Positions 41,862 to 50,503 of a stretch of 64,000 nt of DNA are shown here, in pieces (within the stretch, counting starts at the first letter, position 1; every line of letters begins with the position of its first letter). Made by a program: the position numbers and the translations under genes. The notes under the pieces were generated by a model. The model did no database searches. It was not told the DNA's origin and was given only the letters and a program-made list of their open reading frames with translations. Location: contig NZ_UFSM01000001.1 of the NCBI RefSeq assembly GCF_900445235.1, positions 800,501-864,500 of the forward strand. The letters run 5' to 3'. This stretch comes from Aminobacter aminovorans. GTDB lineage: Bacteria; Pseudomonadota; Alphaproteobacteria; Rhizobiales; Rhizobiaceae.

Positions 41862-44723
41862 CTAGAACGCGGTGCTGAACCCAACCGTGCCCTTGAAGCC
41901 GTAGCTGCCCTCGAAACTGGTGGAGGCCAGTGCTTCGCCGTACAGGGCGTACTTGCCTCCGGCCCAGCGATAGGTGCCGCCAAGACCGAGTTCCGCACCG
42001 AAGGAATCGGGTTCGAACGCGATCTTGGTACCCGCCACATCGACAGCCGTTCCATCCAGGAATTCGTAGGTGAGATTGGCGATGCCGTAGACATGGCTGC
42101 CGCTCGCGCTGCTGCCTGCGTCATAGTTCAGGGCAACGCCAATCCGTCCTTTCAGGCTGTCGCCACTGTCCAGCGACACCTTGGCGCCGAACGGATCGGC
42201 GAACTCGTCAATGTCGACGGAGGCGTAGGCAAGCTGTGCCTGCGGGGTCACCGACCAGTTGCCGCTTACGGCAACCTTGCGGCCAGCTTCGATGCTGAAG
42301 GCATAGCCAAGGCCTTGATTGTCGTCGACGAGCTTGCCGACAGCATCGGCAGCAAGTTTGCTCGAGAGGCGGGTAACCGAGGCCTGGCCGTCGACATAGA
42401 CGCCGTCGCTGCCATACCAGGTCAATGTCGCGCCGCCGCCATAGGAGTCGGTCGAATTGGTACCATTGCCGAGGCTGGAGCGGATGGCGGCGTTGACCCG
42501 GCCATATTGCGCGTTGATGCCGCCAATCAGCACACCCGAGCCGTTTTCGGTTAGCAGACCGTCGATGCCTGCCTGCACCAGATAGCGGCTGCTGTCATAA
42601 GAGGCGCCCGCCGTCGAACCCCCTTCGACATGGCCGTGCGCACCTTCGATCCGCGTCCAGAAATTGCGCGGGCCCGCATCACCCATGGCGGAGCCGGCCA
42701 CTTCGCTTGCCCCAGGCCAGTAGCGGTCGCCGACGCGCTGCTGCAGCGTTGGCAGGTCGGTCAGGCCGAGTAAGACGATCGGATAGTTCTCATAGATAGG
42801 CACGGTCGGCGCGAGGGTATCGGTCATACGCAGATACCAGTCGCCGTCTGTGGGATCGACGATGCCGTTCTGGAAGAGGCCGTAGAGGTAGGCCCCGCCG
42901 ATTGCCGGGGCGCCGAGCACGAAGGCATTGGTGGCGGATGTCCCCGCCACATCGACGATCTTGATGCCGTCGCCGATGGTCTCCGCCCCGGCTCCGCCGA
43001 AGTTGGTGACGAAGACCCGCGTCGCGCCGGCCCCAAGGATCGATTCTCCGGTGATGGCGAGAAGATCGGTGGGCGAGGAGTCGCTGCCGAGGGAGGTGTC
43101 GATCTGAAGGGTGCCGCCATTGCCCGTGTAGTTGCCGTCGATGGTCAGCGTGCCGATGCCGTTGATCCCGGGAGCGATCGCTCCGCCGGCGAAATTCCGG
43201 GTGTCGCCGACAGAGCCAATACCGGCAAGAGTGCCTCCTCGGACGTCAATGATGCCGCCGAGCATGCCGTTCACCTCGAGCGTGCCGCCATAAACGCTGG
43301 CAAGGCCGGTGAAGCCGGTCTGGTTGGTGTTGAAGATGGTGCGGCCGGCGAGCTGGTTGATCGCGCCGCTGCCGTTGATCGGCAGGTCGAAGATGTAGCC
43401 GGCTTCGGTGTGGTTGAAGTTGATGTCGGCGGTGGCCGCGAGGGTGATGGCAGAGGCTTCGAGTGTGCCCGCCCCCGTCGCAACCTGGCCAACCGCTCCG
43501 CCGATGTTCAGCGTGGCGTTGCTGTCCGGATCGAGGCCGCCCATCACGAGCGCCGAGCCACCTCCATTCACTACCACTCTGCTCCCGTTGGCGATGGTCA
43601 GGACACCGGTACCCGTGGTTCCCAGATTGATCGCGGTTCCACTGAGTTCAGACCCTTCGCCGGAAACGAGAACGTTGAAGTTGGGCACCACGTTGCCCGG
43701 AACGGTCGCGATGTTCACGGTCGTCCCGGTCATGACGCCGCCGTCGAGGATCGAAAGCGAGCCACGGTACATGGCTATGGCGCCAGAGTTCCATCTGGAG
43801 CCCTCGCCGGACACCTGCGCCATGACTTGTGCTGTGTACCAGCTGGCATTTCCGGCGCCGCCGAAGGAGGTGGCGCCGCTGATGTCGACCAAGCCGCCAT
43901 CGAGGACATTGATGTAGCTTGTGCCGTTGGTTGAGATGAAGGACGCGGCTTCCAGCGTCGAACCTTCACCTTGCACGTTGACGGTGGCGGTACCCTGCGA
44001 ACTTGTCGTGTGAACTCTTATGGCCCGCGTCGTGGTGTAGACGGCTCCATCCTCAATGGTCAGGGTCGATTGGCTTCCGGCACCGCCGCTCAAGTCATTC
44101 GGGTCGGTTCCCGTCGCGACCAGCCGGGTGCCCTGACCCGATACCGTCAGGCTCGCCACTTGTCCGACCTCGCCGGCAATATCCAATTGCGACACGGTTC
44201 CGCCGGCGGAGGAGCCGAATGTGACCCGGCTGCCGCCGTTGATGAGGGTGTGCCCCGCGCCAAGGCCGATTCTGGTGATGCCGGCGCCGGTCGCCCCGCC
44301 GATGGTAAGTTGTCCACCGCCAACCTTGCTGAGCACGCCAGGATTCAGGACGCCACTGCCCAAGATATTGCCCGTGAGCGTCAGACTCGCGCCGGTCGTG
44401 ACGTTGAACGACACGGCGGGGTTGTAAGAGAGCGTGTTGGTGCCTGTGGCGATGGTGATGTTCTTGCCTGAAATGGCCGGTAGCGAGCTATCGAGGGAGA
44501 AGCTGCCGGTCAGCGTGATGGTCGAGGCTGCATCGCCGTGCGCCTCGGCGTCGGCGATCGCCTGGTAGAGTTCCGTCTGGCTGGACGCCTCGAAACTCGC
44601 CGCCCGTGCCGCTGGCGTTGGGAAGGCTATGGCAAGGGCGGTCATGCAGACGCCCGAAAGAAGCTTGTAATTTCTGGTTGATTTGGTACCCGGTGCGCCC
44701 CCGTCCGCGCAAGACTGCATCAT
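41862..44723 (-). CDS. Autotransporter adhesin-like protein (type Va)
   Basis: The 953-residue protein has a long signal region (residues 1-42, hydrophobic core CMTALAIAFP, cleavage near ARAAS). A repetitive Gly/Thr/Asn-rich passenger follows to about residue 640, with autotransporter-associated repeats such as LSKVGGGQLTIGG and INQLAGRTIFNTNQTG. A C-terminal beta barrel (about 680-953) ends SFEGSYGFKGTVGFSTAF with the terminal Phe of outer-membrane barrels. The passenger probably folds as a surface beta-helix; no protease triad is visible, so an adhesin role is the best guess. The upstream gap is A/T-rich with two short palindromes. Confidence 0.88.
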   Translation of the reverse strand: MMQSCADGGAPGTKSTRNYKLLSGVCMTALAIAFPTPAARAASFEASSQTELYQAIADAEAHGDAASTITLTGSFSLDSSLPAISGKNITIATGTNTLSYNPAVSFNVTTGASLTLTGNILGSGVLNPGVLSKVGGGQLTIGGATGAGITRIGLGAGHTLINGGSRVTFGSSAGGTVSQLDIAGEVGQVASLTVSGQGTRLVATGTDPNDLSGGAGSQSTLTIEDGAVYTTTRAIRVHTTSSQGTATVNVQGEGSTLEAASFISTNGTSYINVLDGGLVDISGATSFGGAGNASWYTAQVMAQVSGEGSRWNSGAIAMYRGSLSILDGGVMTGTTVNIATVPGNVVPNFNVLVSGEGSELSGTAINLGTTGTGVLTIANGSRVVVNGGGSALVMGGLDPDSNATLNIGGAVGQVATGAGTLEASAITLAATADINFNHTEAGYIFDLPINGSGAINQLAGRTIFNTNQTGFTGLASVYGGTLEVNGMLGGIIDVRGGTLAGIGSVGDTRNFAGGAIAPGINGIGTLTIDGNYTGNGGTLQIDTSLGSDSSPTDLLAITGESILGAGATRVFVTNFGGAGAETIGDGIKIVDVAGTSATNAFVLGAPAIGGAYLYGLFQNGIVDPTDGDWYLRMTDTLAPTVPIYENYPIVLLGLTDLPTLQQRVGDRYWPGASEVAGSAMGDAGPRNFWTRIEGAHGHVEGGSTAGASYDSSRYLVQAGIDGLLTENGSGVLIGGINAQYGRVNAAIRSSLGNGTNSTDSYGGGATLTWYGSDGVYVDGQASVTRLSSKLAADAVGKLVDDNQGLGYAFSIEAGRKVAVSGNWSVTPQAQLAYASVDIDEFADPFGAKVSLDSGDSLKGRIGVALNYDAGSSASGSHVYGIANLTYEFLDGTAVDVAGTKIAFEPDSFGAELGLGGTYRWAGGKYALYGEALASTSFEGSYGFKGTVGFSTAF

Positions 44724-45095
44724 TCCAATTCCCTGTATGCACTGCCTAAGATTTGTTACGTTGAAATCGATAGAAGCTTCTTTGGCAAGGAAAAGCCGGT
44801 TCCGTTTGTCAGAGAGACTTAATGAATTCTTATCTGTTCAGCGCTGATACATAGAGCTCAGCAAATCGGATTTGCCTGACTGATGTTTGGCATTGCCAGG
44901 CGCACACAGCTCAAAGAGGCTCTGTTACCCATAGGGTGAGTTCTTGGGCACTTCGCAGACCAGCGAAAACCACTACCGGGACACCGAGGGCGCTTTTCAT
45001 GGCCATGGCTCCTTACGCATGGGCGGAGGAACCAACCTCCCCATAAGTTGGCGCAGATGAAGCTCTACGCCAGGAGGTTGGCAGCAGCAAAATAC
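44724..45095. other. A/T-rich gap upstream of the autotransporter
   Basis: No gene is visible. Two perfect odd palindromes, GCAAATCGGATTTGC (44861-44875) and TGGCATTGCCA (44888-44898), lie about 140-175 bases upstream of the autotransporter start. CCAACCTCC (45032-45040) and GGAGGTTGG (45073-45081) form a spaced inverted repeat just past the stop of the FAD oxidoreductase gene. Confidence 0.5.
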
Positions 45096-46265
45096 CTAAA
45101 TCACGTTCAGCTCGCGGAACGGCCGCCCCTCCGCGATGCGCTGGTAGCCGAAGGCCGAGCAGTCGATGGTGCGGTAGGCGCCATGGACCAGCAGTTCGGC
45201 CAGCGCCTTGCCGACCGCCGGCGCCTGCTGCAGGCCATGGCCGGAAAAGCCGTTGGCAAAGATGAAGTTCTGTACCTCGGGATGCGGGCCGATCACCGCG
45301 TTCTGGTCGAGTGCGTTGTAGTCGTAATGCCCGACCCAGGCCTGCGTCGCCTTGATCGCTTCGAAGGCCGGCACGCGGGTTGCCAGCACCGGCCAGATCA
45401 CCTCCTCGAACAGGCCCCAGTCGGGGTTGAAATCCTTGGGGTCGGCGGCCAGTTCGCCATCCTCGCTTTCGGCCCCGCCTGTGATGTAGACCGAACCTTC
45501 GGGGCGAACATAGACGCCGGAGGGGTCGACCATCAGTGGCATGTCGGCGAATTTTTCGCGCGCCTCGAAGACGAAGACGTTGCGCTTGCGCGGCTCGACC
45601 GGCAGCACCAGCCCAGCCATGGCAGCGACCTTGCCGGCATTCGGCCCGGCGGCGTTGAACAGCGTGCCCGCCTCCAGCCGCTCGCCATTGGCAAGCGTGA
45701 CTGCCGTGACCCGGTTGCCGACACGCTCGATGCTTGTCACCTCAGATGTGATCAGCTCGATGTCCTTGGTTTTCAGCGCCTTGCGGAACAGGCCGAGCAT
45801 GGCATGGGCGTCGAACCAGCCTTCGCCTGACAGCCCATAGGCGCCGGCGGAAATGCCCTCGGTCGAGATCCAGGAGAAGCGTTTCTGCAGTTGCTCGGCG
45901 TCCTCGAGCACGATGTCGGCACCCTCGGCCATCTGGGCCTCGTGGTTGGCCTTGAGGATCGGCAGGCCGTTGTCGCCGGCGAGGATGAGGTAGCCGCCCT
46001 CGCGGAAGCCGATGTCGGCGTCGGGGCCGAACTCCTCCTTGAGGCGCCGGAACAGGGCAAGCGTGAACTGCGACAGGCGGATGTTTTCTGGGATCGAGAA
46101 TTGCTGGCGGATCGAGGCGCAGGACAAAGTGGTCGCGGCATGGGCGAATTGCGGGTCGCGCTCGACAAGCGCGATCGAGCCGGTGAAGCCCTCCTCGCGG
46201 AGATAATAGGCGATCGAGCTGCCGACGATCGCGCCGCCTGTGATGACCACGTCGTAGCGTGCCAT
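45096..46265 (-). CDS. FAD-dependent oxidoreductase, DAO/sarcosine-oxidase-like
   Basis: The 389-residue flavoprotein begins MARYDVVITGGAIVGSSIAY with the G-G/A-x-x-V-G-S FAD loop, then ALVERDPQFAHAAT and the later GLVLPVEPRKRNVFVFEARE and the C-terminal FANGFSGHGLQQAPAVGKAL, typical of DadA/sarcosine/dimethylglycine-type amine oxidases. It probably oxidises a secondary amine or D-amino acid. Most likely ATG start; a TTG 11 codons earlier is possible. It is divergent from a CitE-like lyase gene, whose partner role is unknown. Confidence 0.88.
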   Translation of the reverse strand: MARYDVVITGGAIVGSSIAYYLREEGFTGSIALVERDPQFAHAATTLSCASIRQQFSIPENIRLSQFTLALFRRLKEEFGPDADIGFREGGYLILAGDNGLPILKANHEAQMAEGADIVLEDAEQLQKRFSWISTEGISAGAYGLSGEGWFDAHAMLGLFRKALKTKDIELITSEVTSIERVGNRVTAVTLANGERLEAGTLFNAAGPNAGKVAAMAGLVLPVEPRKRNVFVFEAREKFADMPLMVDPSGVYVRPEGSVYITGGAESEDGELAADPKDFNPDWGLFEEVIWPVLATRVPAFEAIKATQAWVGHYDYNALDQNAVIGPHPEVQNFIFANGFSGHGLQQAPAVGKALAELLVHGAYRTIDCSAFGYQRIAEGRPFRELNVI

Positions 46266-46362
46266 GGAGTGTTCCCGTCTGTCTGTGCTGGAGGACAACA
46301 GCAGTTACGCCACCGCCCGACAAGCCCTTGCAAGGGCCAGCATTGCCGGGCAAGAAGACCAG

Positions 46363-47253
46363 ATGTCACATTCTCTGCCCCGCCCGCGCCGTTCGGTGCT
46401 GTTCGTTCCCGCCACCAACGAAAAGGCGATCGCCAAGCTTGCGCAGCTCGCCTGCGACACCGTCATCTTCGATCTGGAAGACGCCGTGCTGCCCGAGCAC
46501 AAACTGGCGGCACGGGACAGGCTGGCAAAATTCTTCGCCGAACGGCCGTCCGGGGCACGTGAATATGTCGTGCGCATCAACGGGCTGAAAACGCAGTGGG
46601 GGCCGGACGATCTCGCTGCCGCCGGCGGCTGGGCCGCCGATGGCGTGGTGCTGCCCAAAGTCGAGACGCCGCGCGACCTGCTCGAAGCCAATGACGTGCT
46701 CGACGAGGCCGACGCGCCCGACACGCTCAAGCTCTGGGCGATGATCGAGACGCCGCGGGCGCTGGTCAATCTGGCGGCCATCGCCGAGCTCGGCCGCGAT
46801 CCCTCGGCACGGCTGTCGTGCCTGATCGCCGGGCTCAACGACCTTGCCAAGGACACCGGCGTCAAGCTCACGCCCGACCGCCGCTATCTCCAGTCCTGGC
46901 TGATGCAGATGGTGCTCGCCGCCCGCGCCGGCGGTGTCGACATGCTCGACAGCGTCTCCAACGATTTCCGCGATCTCGAGGCCTTTGCCGTCGAGTGTGG
47001 CGAGGCGGCCGCCATGGGCTTTTCGGGCAAGACAGTCATCCATCCGGCCCAGATCGGCCCGGCCAATGCGGCGTTCTCGCCCTCAGTCGAGGCACTTGCC
47101 GAGGCGCGGGCCGTCGTCGACGCCTTCGCGCTTCCTGAGAACACGTCCTCAGGTGTAATCTCGCTCGGCGGCAAGATGGTCGAGCGGCTGCACCTTGCAG
47201 AGGCCGAGCGGCTTCTGGCGCGGGCAGCGCAGCTCGAAAGCCTCAAGCACTGA
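46363..47253 (+). CDS. CitE-like CoA-ester lyase family protein
   Basis: The 296-residue TIM-barrel protein has RSVLFVPATNEKAIAKLAQL at the N-terminus, TVIFDLEDAVLPEHKLAARD (Mg2+-binding Glu-Asp), VRINGLKTQWGPDDL, LPKVETPRDL, and MIETPRALVNLAAIAE (second metal Glu), then GFSGKTVIHPAQI. All metal and CoA-ester positions look intact. The family includes malyl-, citramalyl- and mesaconyl-CoA lyases; I cannot choose among them. The ATG is chosen because the family sequence starts there. It is followed closely by a DUF1737 gene. Confidence 0.88.
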   Translation: MSHSLPRPRRSVLFVPATNEKAIAKLAQLACDTVIFDLEDAVLPEHKLAARDRLAKFFAERPSGAREYVVRINGLKTQWGPDDLAAAGGWAADGVVLPKVETPRDLLEANDVLDEADAPDTLKLWAMIETPRALVNLAAIAELGRDPSARLSCLIAGLNDLAKDTGVKLTPDRRYLQSWLMQMVLAARAGGVDMLDSVSNDFRDLEAFAVECGEAAAMGFSGKTVIHPAQIGPANAAFSPSVEALAEARAVVDAFALPENTSSGVISLGGKMVERLHLAEAERLLARAAQLESLKH

Positions 47254-47266
47254 AAGGGACACCGCC

Positions 47267-47476
47267 ATGAAACTCTACCGCTTCCTGACCGGCCCCGACG
47301 ACGCAACCTTCTGCCACAAGGTTACGGCTGCAGTGAACAAGGGTTGGCACCTGTTCGGCTCGCCGACCTATTCGTTCGACGCCGAAACCAGGACTATGCG
47401 CTGCGGCCAGGCGGTGGTGAAGGATGTCGAGGGCCACGACTACGAGGCCGGCGTCACCAAGCTCAGCGACTACTGA
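47267..47476 (+). CDS. DUF1737 small protein
   Basis: The 69-residue protein MKLYRFLTGPDDATFCHKVT continues AAVNKGWHLFGSPTYSFD, a good match to the DUF1737 small domain. Function unknown. It begins 13 bases after the CitE-like gene and is probably in the same transcript. The upstream extension of the frame runs inside the previous gene. Confidence 0.82.
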   Translation: MKLYRFLTGPDDATFCHKVTAAVNKGWHLFGSPTYSFDAETRTMRCGQAVVKDVEGHDYEAGVTKLSDY

Positions 47477-47492
47477 TGTCGGGGAGCTGCCG

Positions 47493-47915
47493 CTATTCGG
47501 CGGCTTCCTCCAGCCTTTCCATGTCCTCGTCGGACAGGCCGAAATGGTGGCCGATCTCATGGATCAGCACATGGGTGACGATGTCGCCCAGCGTCTCCTC
47601 GTTCTCGGCCCAGTAGTCGAGAATGGCGCGGCGGTAGAGCGTGACCCGGTTGGGACCTTCGCCGGTCTGCGGGTTCCAGCGCTCGGCGATGCCGCGTCCC
47701 TCGAACAGGCCGAGCAGGTCGAACGGCGTTTCAAGCGACAGGTCGTCCATGATCTCGTCGGTCGGGAATTCGGCCAGCAGGATGACGACCTCGCCGGTCA
47801 GCTGGCGAAACTCCTCCGGCAGATGCGCATAGGCTTCGAGCGCCAGGAGCTCCATTTCCTCGATCGAGGGCGAAAGCTGGTCGTGCCAGGCGCGGGTCTT
47901 GTAAATGCGGGCCAT
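47493..47915 (-). CDS. Zincin-like metallopeptidase family protein
   Basis: The 140-residue protein has a C-terminal zinc motif, VLIHEIGHHFGLSDEDM, where H-E-x-x-H-x-x-x-x-x-D supplies the metal ligands, preceded by GEGPNRVTLYRRAIL and a DEIMDDLSLETPFDLLGLF helix. This is the single-domain Zincin_1 (Mycobacterium Rv-type, 'possibly Zn metallo-peptidase') family; its target is unknown. The ATG at 47915 is preceded by AGGA, although the frame is open much further upstream. It is convergent with the DUF1737 gene. Confidence 0.85.
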   Translation of the reverse strand: MARIYKTRAWHDQLSPSIEEMELLALEAYAHLPEEFRQLTGEVVILLAEFPTDEIMDDLSLETPFDLLGLFEGRGIAERWNPQTGEGPNRVTLYRRAILDYWAENEETLGDIVTHVLIHEIGHHFGLSDEDMERLEEAAE

Positions 47916-48070
47916 TCTTTGTCCTTTTGGGGGCATATAACCCTTTGCCGCCACGCTTACGAGGCCTTTGCCGCTCGGGCGCCAAATTAGCGGCAACAGG
48001 AGCAGGGCAGGAGAGGAATAAATTCTCCTTGAATCGACTTGACTCTCCCTAGCGCCTCTGGAATCTATAA

Positions 48071-48085
48071 GAACATAACAGGAAC
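48071..48085. promoter_or_regulatory. LexA (SOS) box of the imuA-imuB-dnaE2 operon
   Basis: GAACATAACAGGAAC matches the alphaproteobacterial LexA direct repeat GAAC-N7-GAAC exactly. It ends 20 bases before the imuA start and overlaps a -10-like TATAAG, so LexA binding should block initiation until DNA damage. Confidence 0.88.
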
Positions 48086-48105
48086 AACCGGGGAAGCAGA
48101 TCGAC

Positions 48106-49092
48106 ATGGCGACCAGCGCCGTGGCGCGGGATGTCGTTTTTGCCTTGCGCCAGAAGATAGCGAAGATCGAGGGAACGCTGGCCCAAAGGCTGGTCGCGCC
48201 TGCCGACGGCCAACCGGTCGCCGGGCTCCTGGTCCGCCGCAACGGCCATGCCTCGGCGCGCGACTTCTTCCTGCCGACAGGTGTCGAACGCCTCGACGAG
48301 GTGCTCGGCGGCGGCCTGCCGAAGGCGGCGCTGACCGAGATCCATGGCACCGAAACCCGAAATGCCGGTGCGGCCGCTGGGCTCGCGCTCTGCCTCGTCA
48401 GCGTCATGCTGAAGGAGCGGTCGCGGCCCAGGGACCTGGTGTTGTGGGTGGGTAGCACAGAGATGTTCCGGGAGGCGGGGCTTCCTTATGCGCCGGGTCT
48501 CGCCAGCTTCTTCGGCCTATCAGCCGAAAGCCTGCTGCTTGCCGAGGCGCCGAAAGCCGCCGATGTGCTGTGGATTGCCGAAGAGGCTGCCCGCATCGAG
48601 GAGATCGCAGCCGTCGTCGTCGAACTGCGCGGCAATCCGCGCAGCGTCGACCTCACGGCGACGCGCCGCCTGCACCGGCGGGCGCAGGACAGCGGCCGGC
48701 CGGTCTTCCTGTTGCGCCAGTCGGCCGCGCCGGAGCCAACGGCAGCACCCGTGCGGCTGGTCGTCTCGCCCGCGCCGGCCACCCTGCGGCAGACGCTTCT
48801 CGGGCCGCTGGTCGGTTCGATCGCAGCACCGGCTTTTGCTGTCGAGATCGGGAAGAGCCGTACCGCTCTTCCCGGCAGCTTCATTCTGGAATGGAACCCC
48901 GATGCACGCACCCTCGCAGAACGAAACCCAGAGAATCGTGTCGCTGTGGTTTCCCCATCTCGCGGCCGAACGCATCCTCCGACGCAGGTTGGGGCGGTCC
49001 TGGCGTTCAAGCCCGCAGCCGCTGAAGCCGCTGGTAACCAGCCATCGGGAGAGCAACACCCAGCGCATCGCCGGCCTCGACGCACGGGCTGA
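48106..49092 (+). CDS. imuA: ImuA, SOS mutagenesis accessory protein
   Basis: ImuA is a RecA/SulA-like protein of the translesion mutagenesis cassette that works with ImuB and DnaE2 after DNA damage. The 328-residue protein has LPTGVERLDEVLGGGLPKAALTEIHG, the RecA-fold N-terminal block, and ELRGNPRSVDLTATRRLHRR in the middle. The last 60 or so residues (from about NPDARTL) overlap the imuB coding frame and are low in recognisable structure. GGGGAAG precedes the ATG, and a LexA box lies just upstream. Confidence 0.9.
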   Translation: MATSAVARDVVFALRQKIAKIEGTLAQRLVAPADGQPVAGLLVRRNGHASARDFFLPTGVERLDEVLGGGLPKAALTEIHGTETRNAGAAAGLALCLVSVMLKERSRPRDLVLWVGSTEMFREAGLPYAPGLASFFGLSAESLLLAEAPKAADVLWIAEEAARIEEIAAVVVELRGNPRSVDLTATRRLHRRAQDSGRPVFLLRQSAAPEPTAAPVRLVVSPAPATLRQTLLGPLVGSIAAPAFAVEIGKSRTALPGSFILEWNPDARTLAERNPENRVAVVSPSRGRTHPPTQVGAVLAFKPAAAEAAGNQPSGEQHPAHRRPRRTG

Positions 49093-50503
49093 GGCGCTCC
49101 GGCTGAAGCCGGGCATGGGCATCGCCGAGGCGCGCGCCATGCATCCAAACATCGACGTCGTCGAGGCCGACCCCGAGGCCGACCGCAGGCTGCTCGAAGG
49201 GTTGGCCGATTGGTGTGACCGCTACACGCCGCTTGTCGCGATCGACGGCGAAAACGGGCTGTTCCTCGACATCACCGGGTGCGCCCATCTCTTCGGTGGC
49301 GAAAAGGCGCTGCTCGCCGACCTCATGGCGCGGTTTTTCCATCAGGGTTTCGACGTGCGCGCCGGTCTTGCCTCGACGCCCGGTGCTGCATGGGCTGCGG
49401 CCCGTTTTGCCGCCGGCCAGATCCTGGCTCCGGGCAACGAGCGCAATTTTCTCGCCCGCTTGCCGCTGTCGGCGCTCAGGATCGATGCCAGGACCAAGGC
49501 GAGCCTCGAAAGCGTCGGACTGCGCAGCGTCGGTGCGATCATGGACGGGCCGCGCGCTCCGCTCGTCCGCCGCTTCGGCACTGAGCTCATCGAGCGGCTG
49601 GACCAGGCGCTGGGCCGGCTCGAGGAGGCGATCTCGCCGCGCCTGCCGGTCGCCCCGCTTTCGGTCGAACGGCATCTCGCCGACCCGCTGTCGCTGATCG
49701 ACGACATCGAGCGGCTGATCGGCCTGCTCGCCGCCACCCTCAAGGTCGATCTCGAACGCAGGGAGGAGGGTGCGCGGGCGCTCGAACTCCTGCTGTTTCG
49801 GGTCGATGGCATGGTCAGCCGCATAACTGTCGGTGCCTCGCGCCCCATCCGTGAGCCGACACTGGTGCGCAGGCTGTTTCATGAGCGGTTGGCGATGCTC
49901 GGCGAGAGCCTCGATGCCGGCTATGGCTTCGACCTGGTGCGTCTCTCCGCCCTGTCGACGGCCCGCTTCGACGCGCGCCAGGCCGACCTTGCCGGCGAGG
50001 TCGAAGATGGCGGCGAGGAACTGGCGATCTTTGCCGATCGCATCGGTGCCCGCCTTGGCGACGCCGCGGTACTCGAAGCCGTCCCCGTCGAGAGCCATTT
50101 GCCCGAACGTGCTTCGCCTGCCCGGCCCTATGCCCAGGAGGAGGCCCGCAAAAGCCTGGTAGCGTGTCCGGCCAAGCCGGTGCAGCAAGCCGGCCGGCGC
50201 CCTCGACAGGTCGACCGCCCCATCCGCCTGTTCCGACAGCCCGAACCCATTGACGTTCCGGCGACCGAGGTTCCCGATGGTCCGCCGCTCAATTTCCGCT
50301 GGCGCCGGGCGTTGCATCGCGTGGCCCGCGCGGAAGGGCCCGAACGCATCGCACCCGAATGGTGGCGCGAGGAGTCGGACGCGCCGACGCGCGACTACTA
50401 CCGTATCGAGGACGCCGAAGGCCGCCGCTACTGGCTCTACAGGCAGGGCCTCTACAATGCGCAAGCGGTGCCGCGCTGGTTCCTGCACGGGGTCTTCGCA
50501 TGA
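48902..50503 (+). CDS. imuB: ImuB, Y-family-like polymerase homologue of the SOS cassette
   Basis: ImuB is a catalytically degenerate Y-family homologue that tethers DnaE2 to the beta clamp. The 533-residue protein starts MHAPSQNETQRIVSLWFPHL, then LRLKPGMGIAEARAMHPNID, FLDITGCAHLFGGEKALLAD and GLASTPGAAWAAARFA, the palm-like part, and ends with the conserved C-terminal block (RDYYRIEDAEGRRYWLYRQG). The start overlaps imuA by about 190 bases, unusually long, and its end overlaps dnaE2 by four bases (ATGA). Confidence 0.9.
   Translation: MHAPSQNETQRIVSLWFPHLAAERILRRRLGRSWRSSPQPLKPLVTSHRESNTQRIAGLDARAEALRLKPGMGIAEARAMHPNIDVVEADPEADRRLLEGLADWCDRYTPLVAIDGENGLFLDITGCAHLFGGEKALLADLMARFFHQGFDVRAGLASTPGAAWAAARFAAGQILAPGNERNFLARLPLSALRIDARTKASLESVGLRSVGAIMDGPRAPLVRRFGTELIERLDQALGRLEEAISPRLPVAPLSVERHLADPLSLIDDIERLIGLLAATLKVDLERREEGARALELLLFRVDGMVSRITVGASRPIREPTLVRRLFHERLAMLGESLDAGYGFDLVRLSALSTARFDARQADLAGEVEDGGEELAIFADRIGARLGDAAVLEAVPVESHLPERASPARPYAQEEARKSLVACPAKPVQQAGRRPRQVDRPIRLFRQPEPIDVPATEVPDGPPLNFRWRRALHRVARAEGPERIAPEWWREESDAPTRDYYRIEDAEGRRYWLYRQGLYNAQAVPRWFLHGVFA

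Noticed and set aside
48009..48029. AGGAGA...TCTCCT hairpin between the metallopeptidase and imuA
   Set aside because: Six base pairs, short and without a T tract; not called a terminator.
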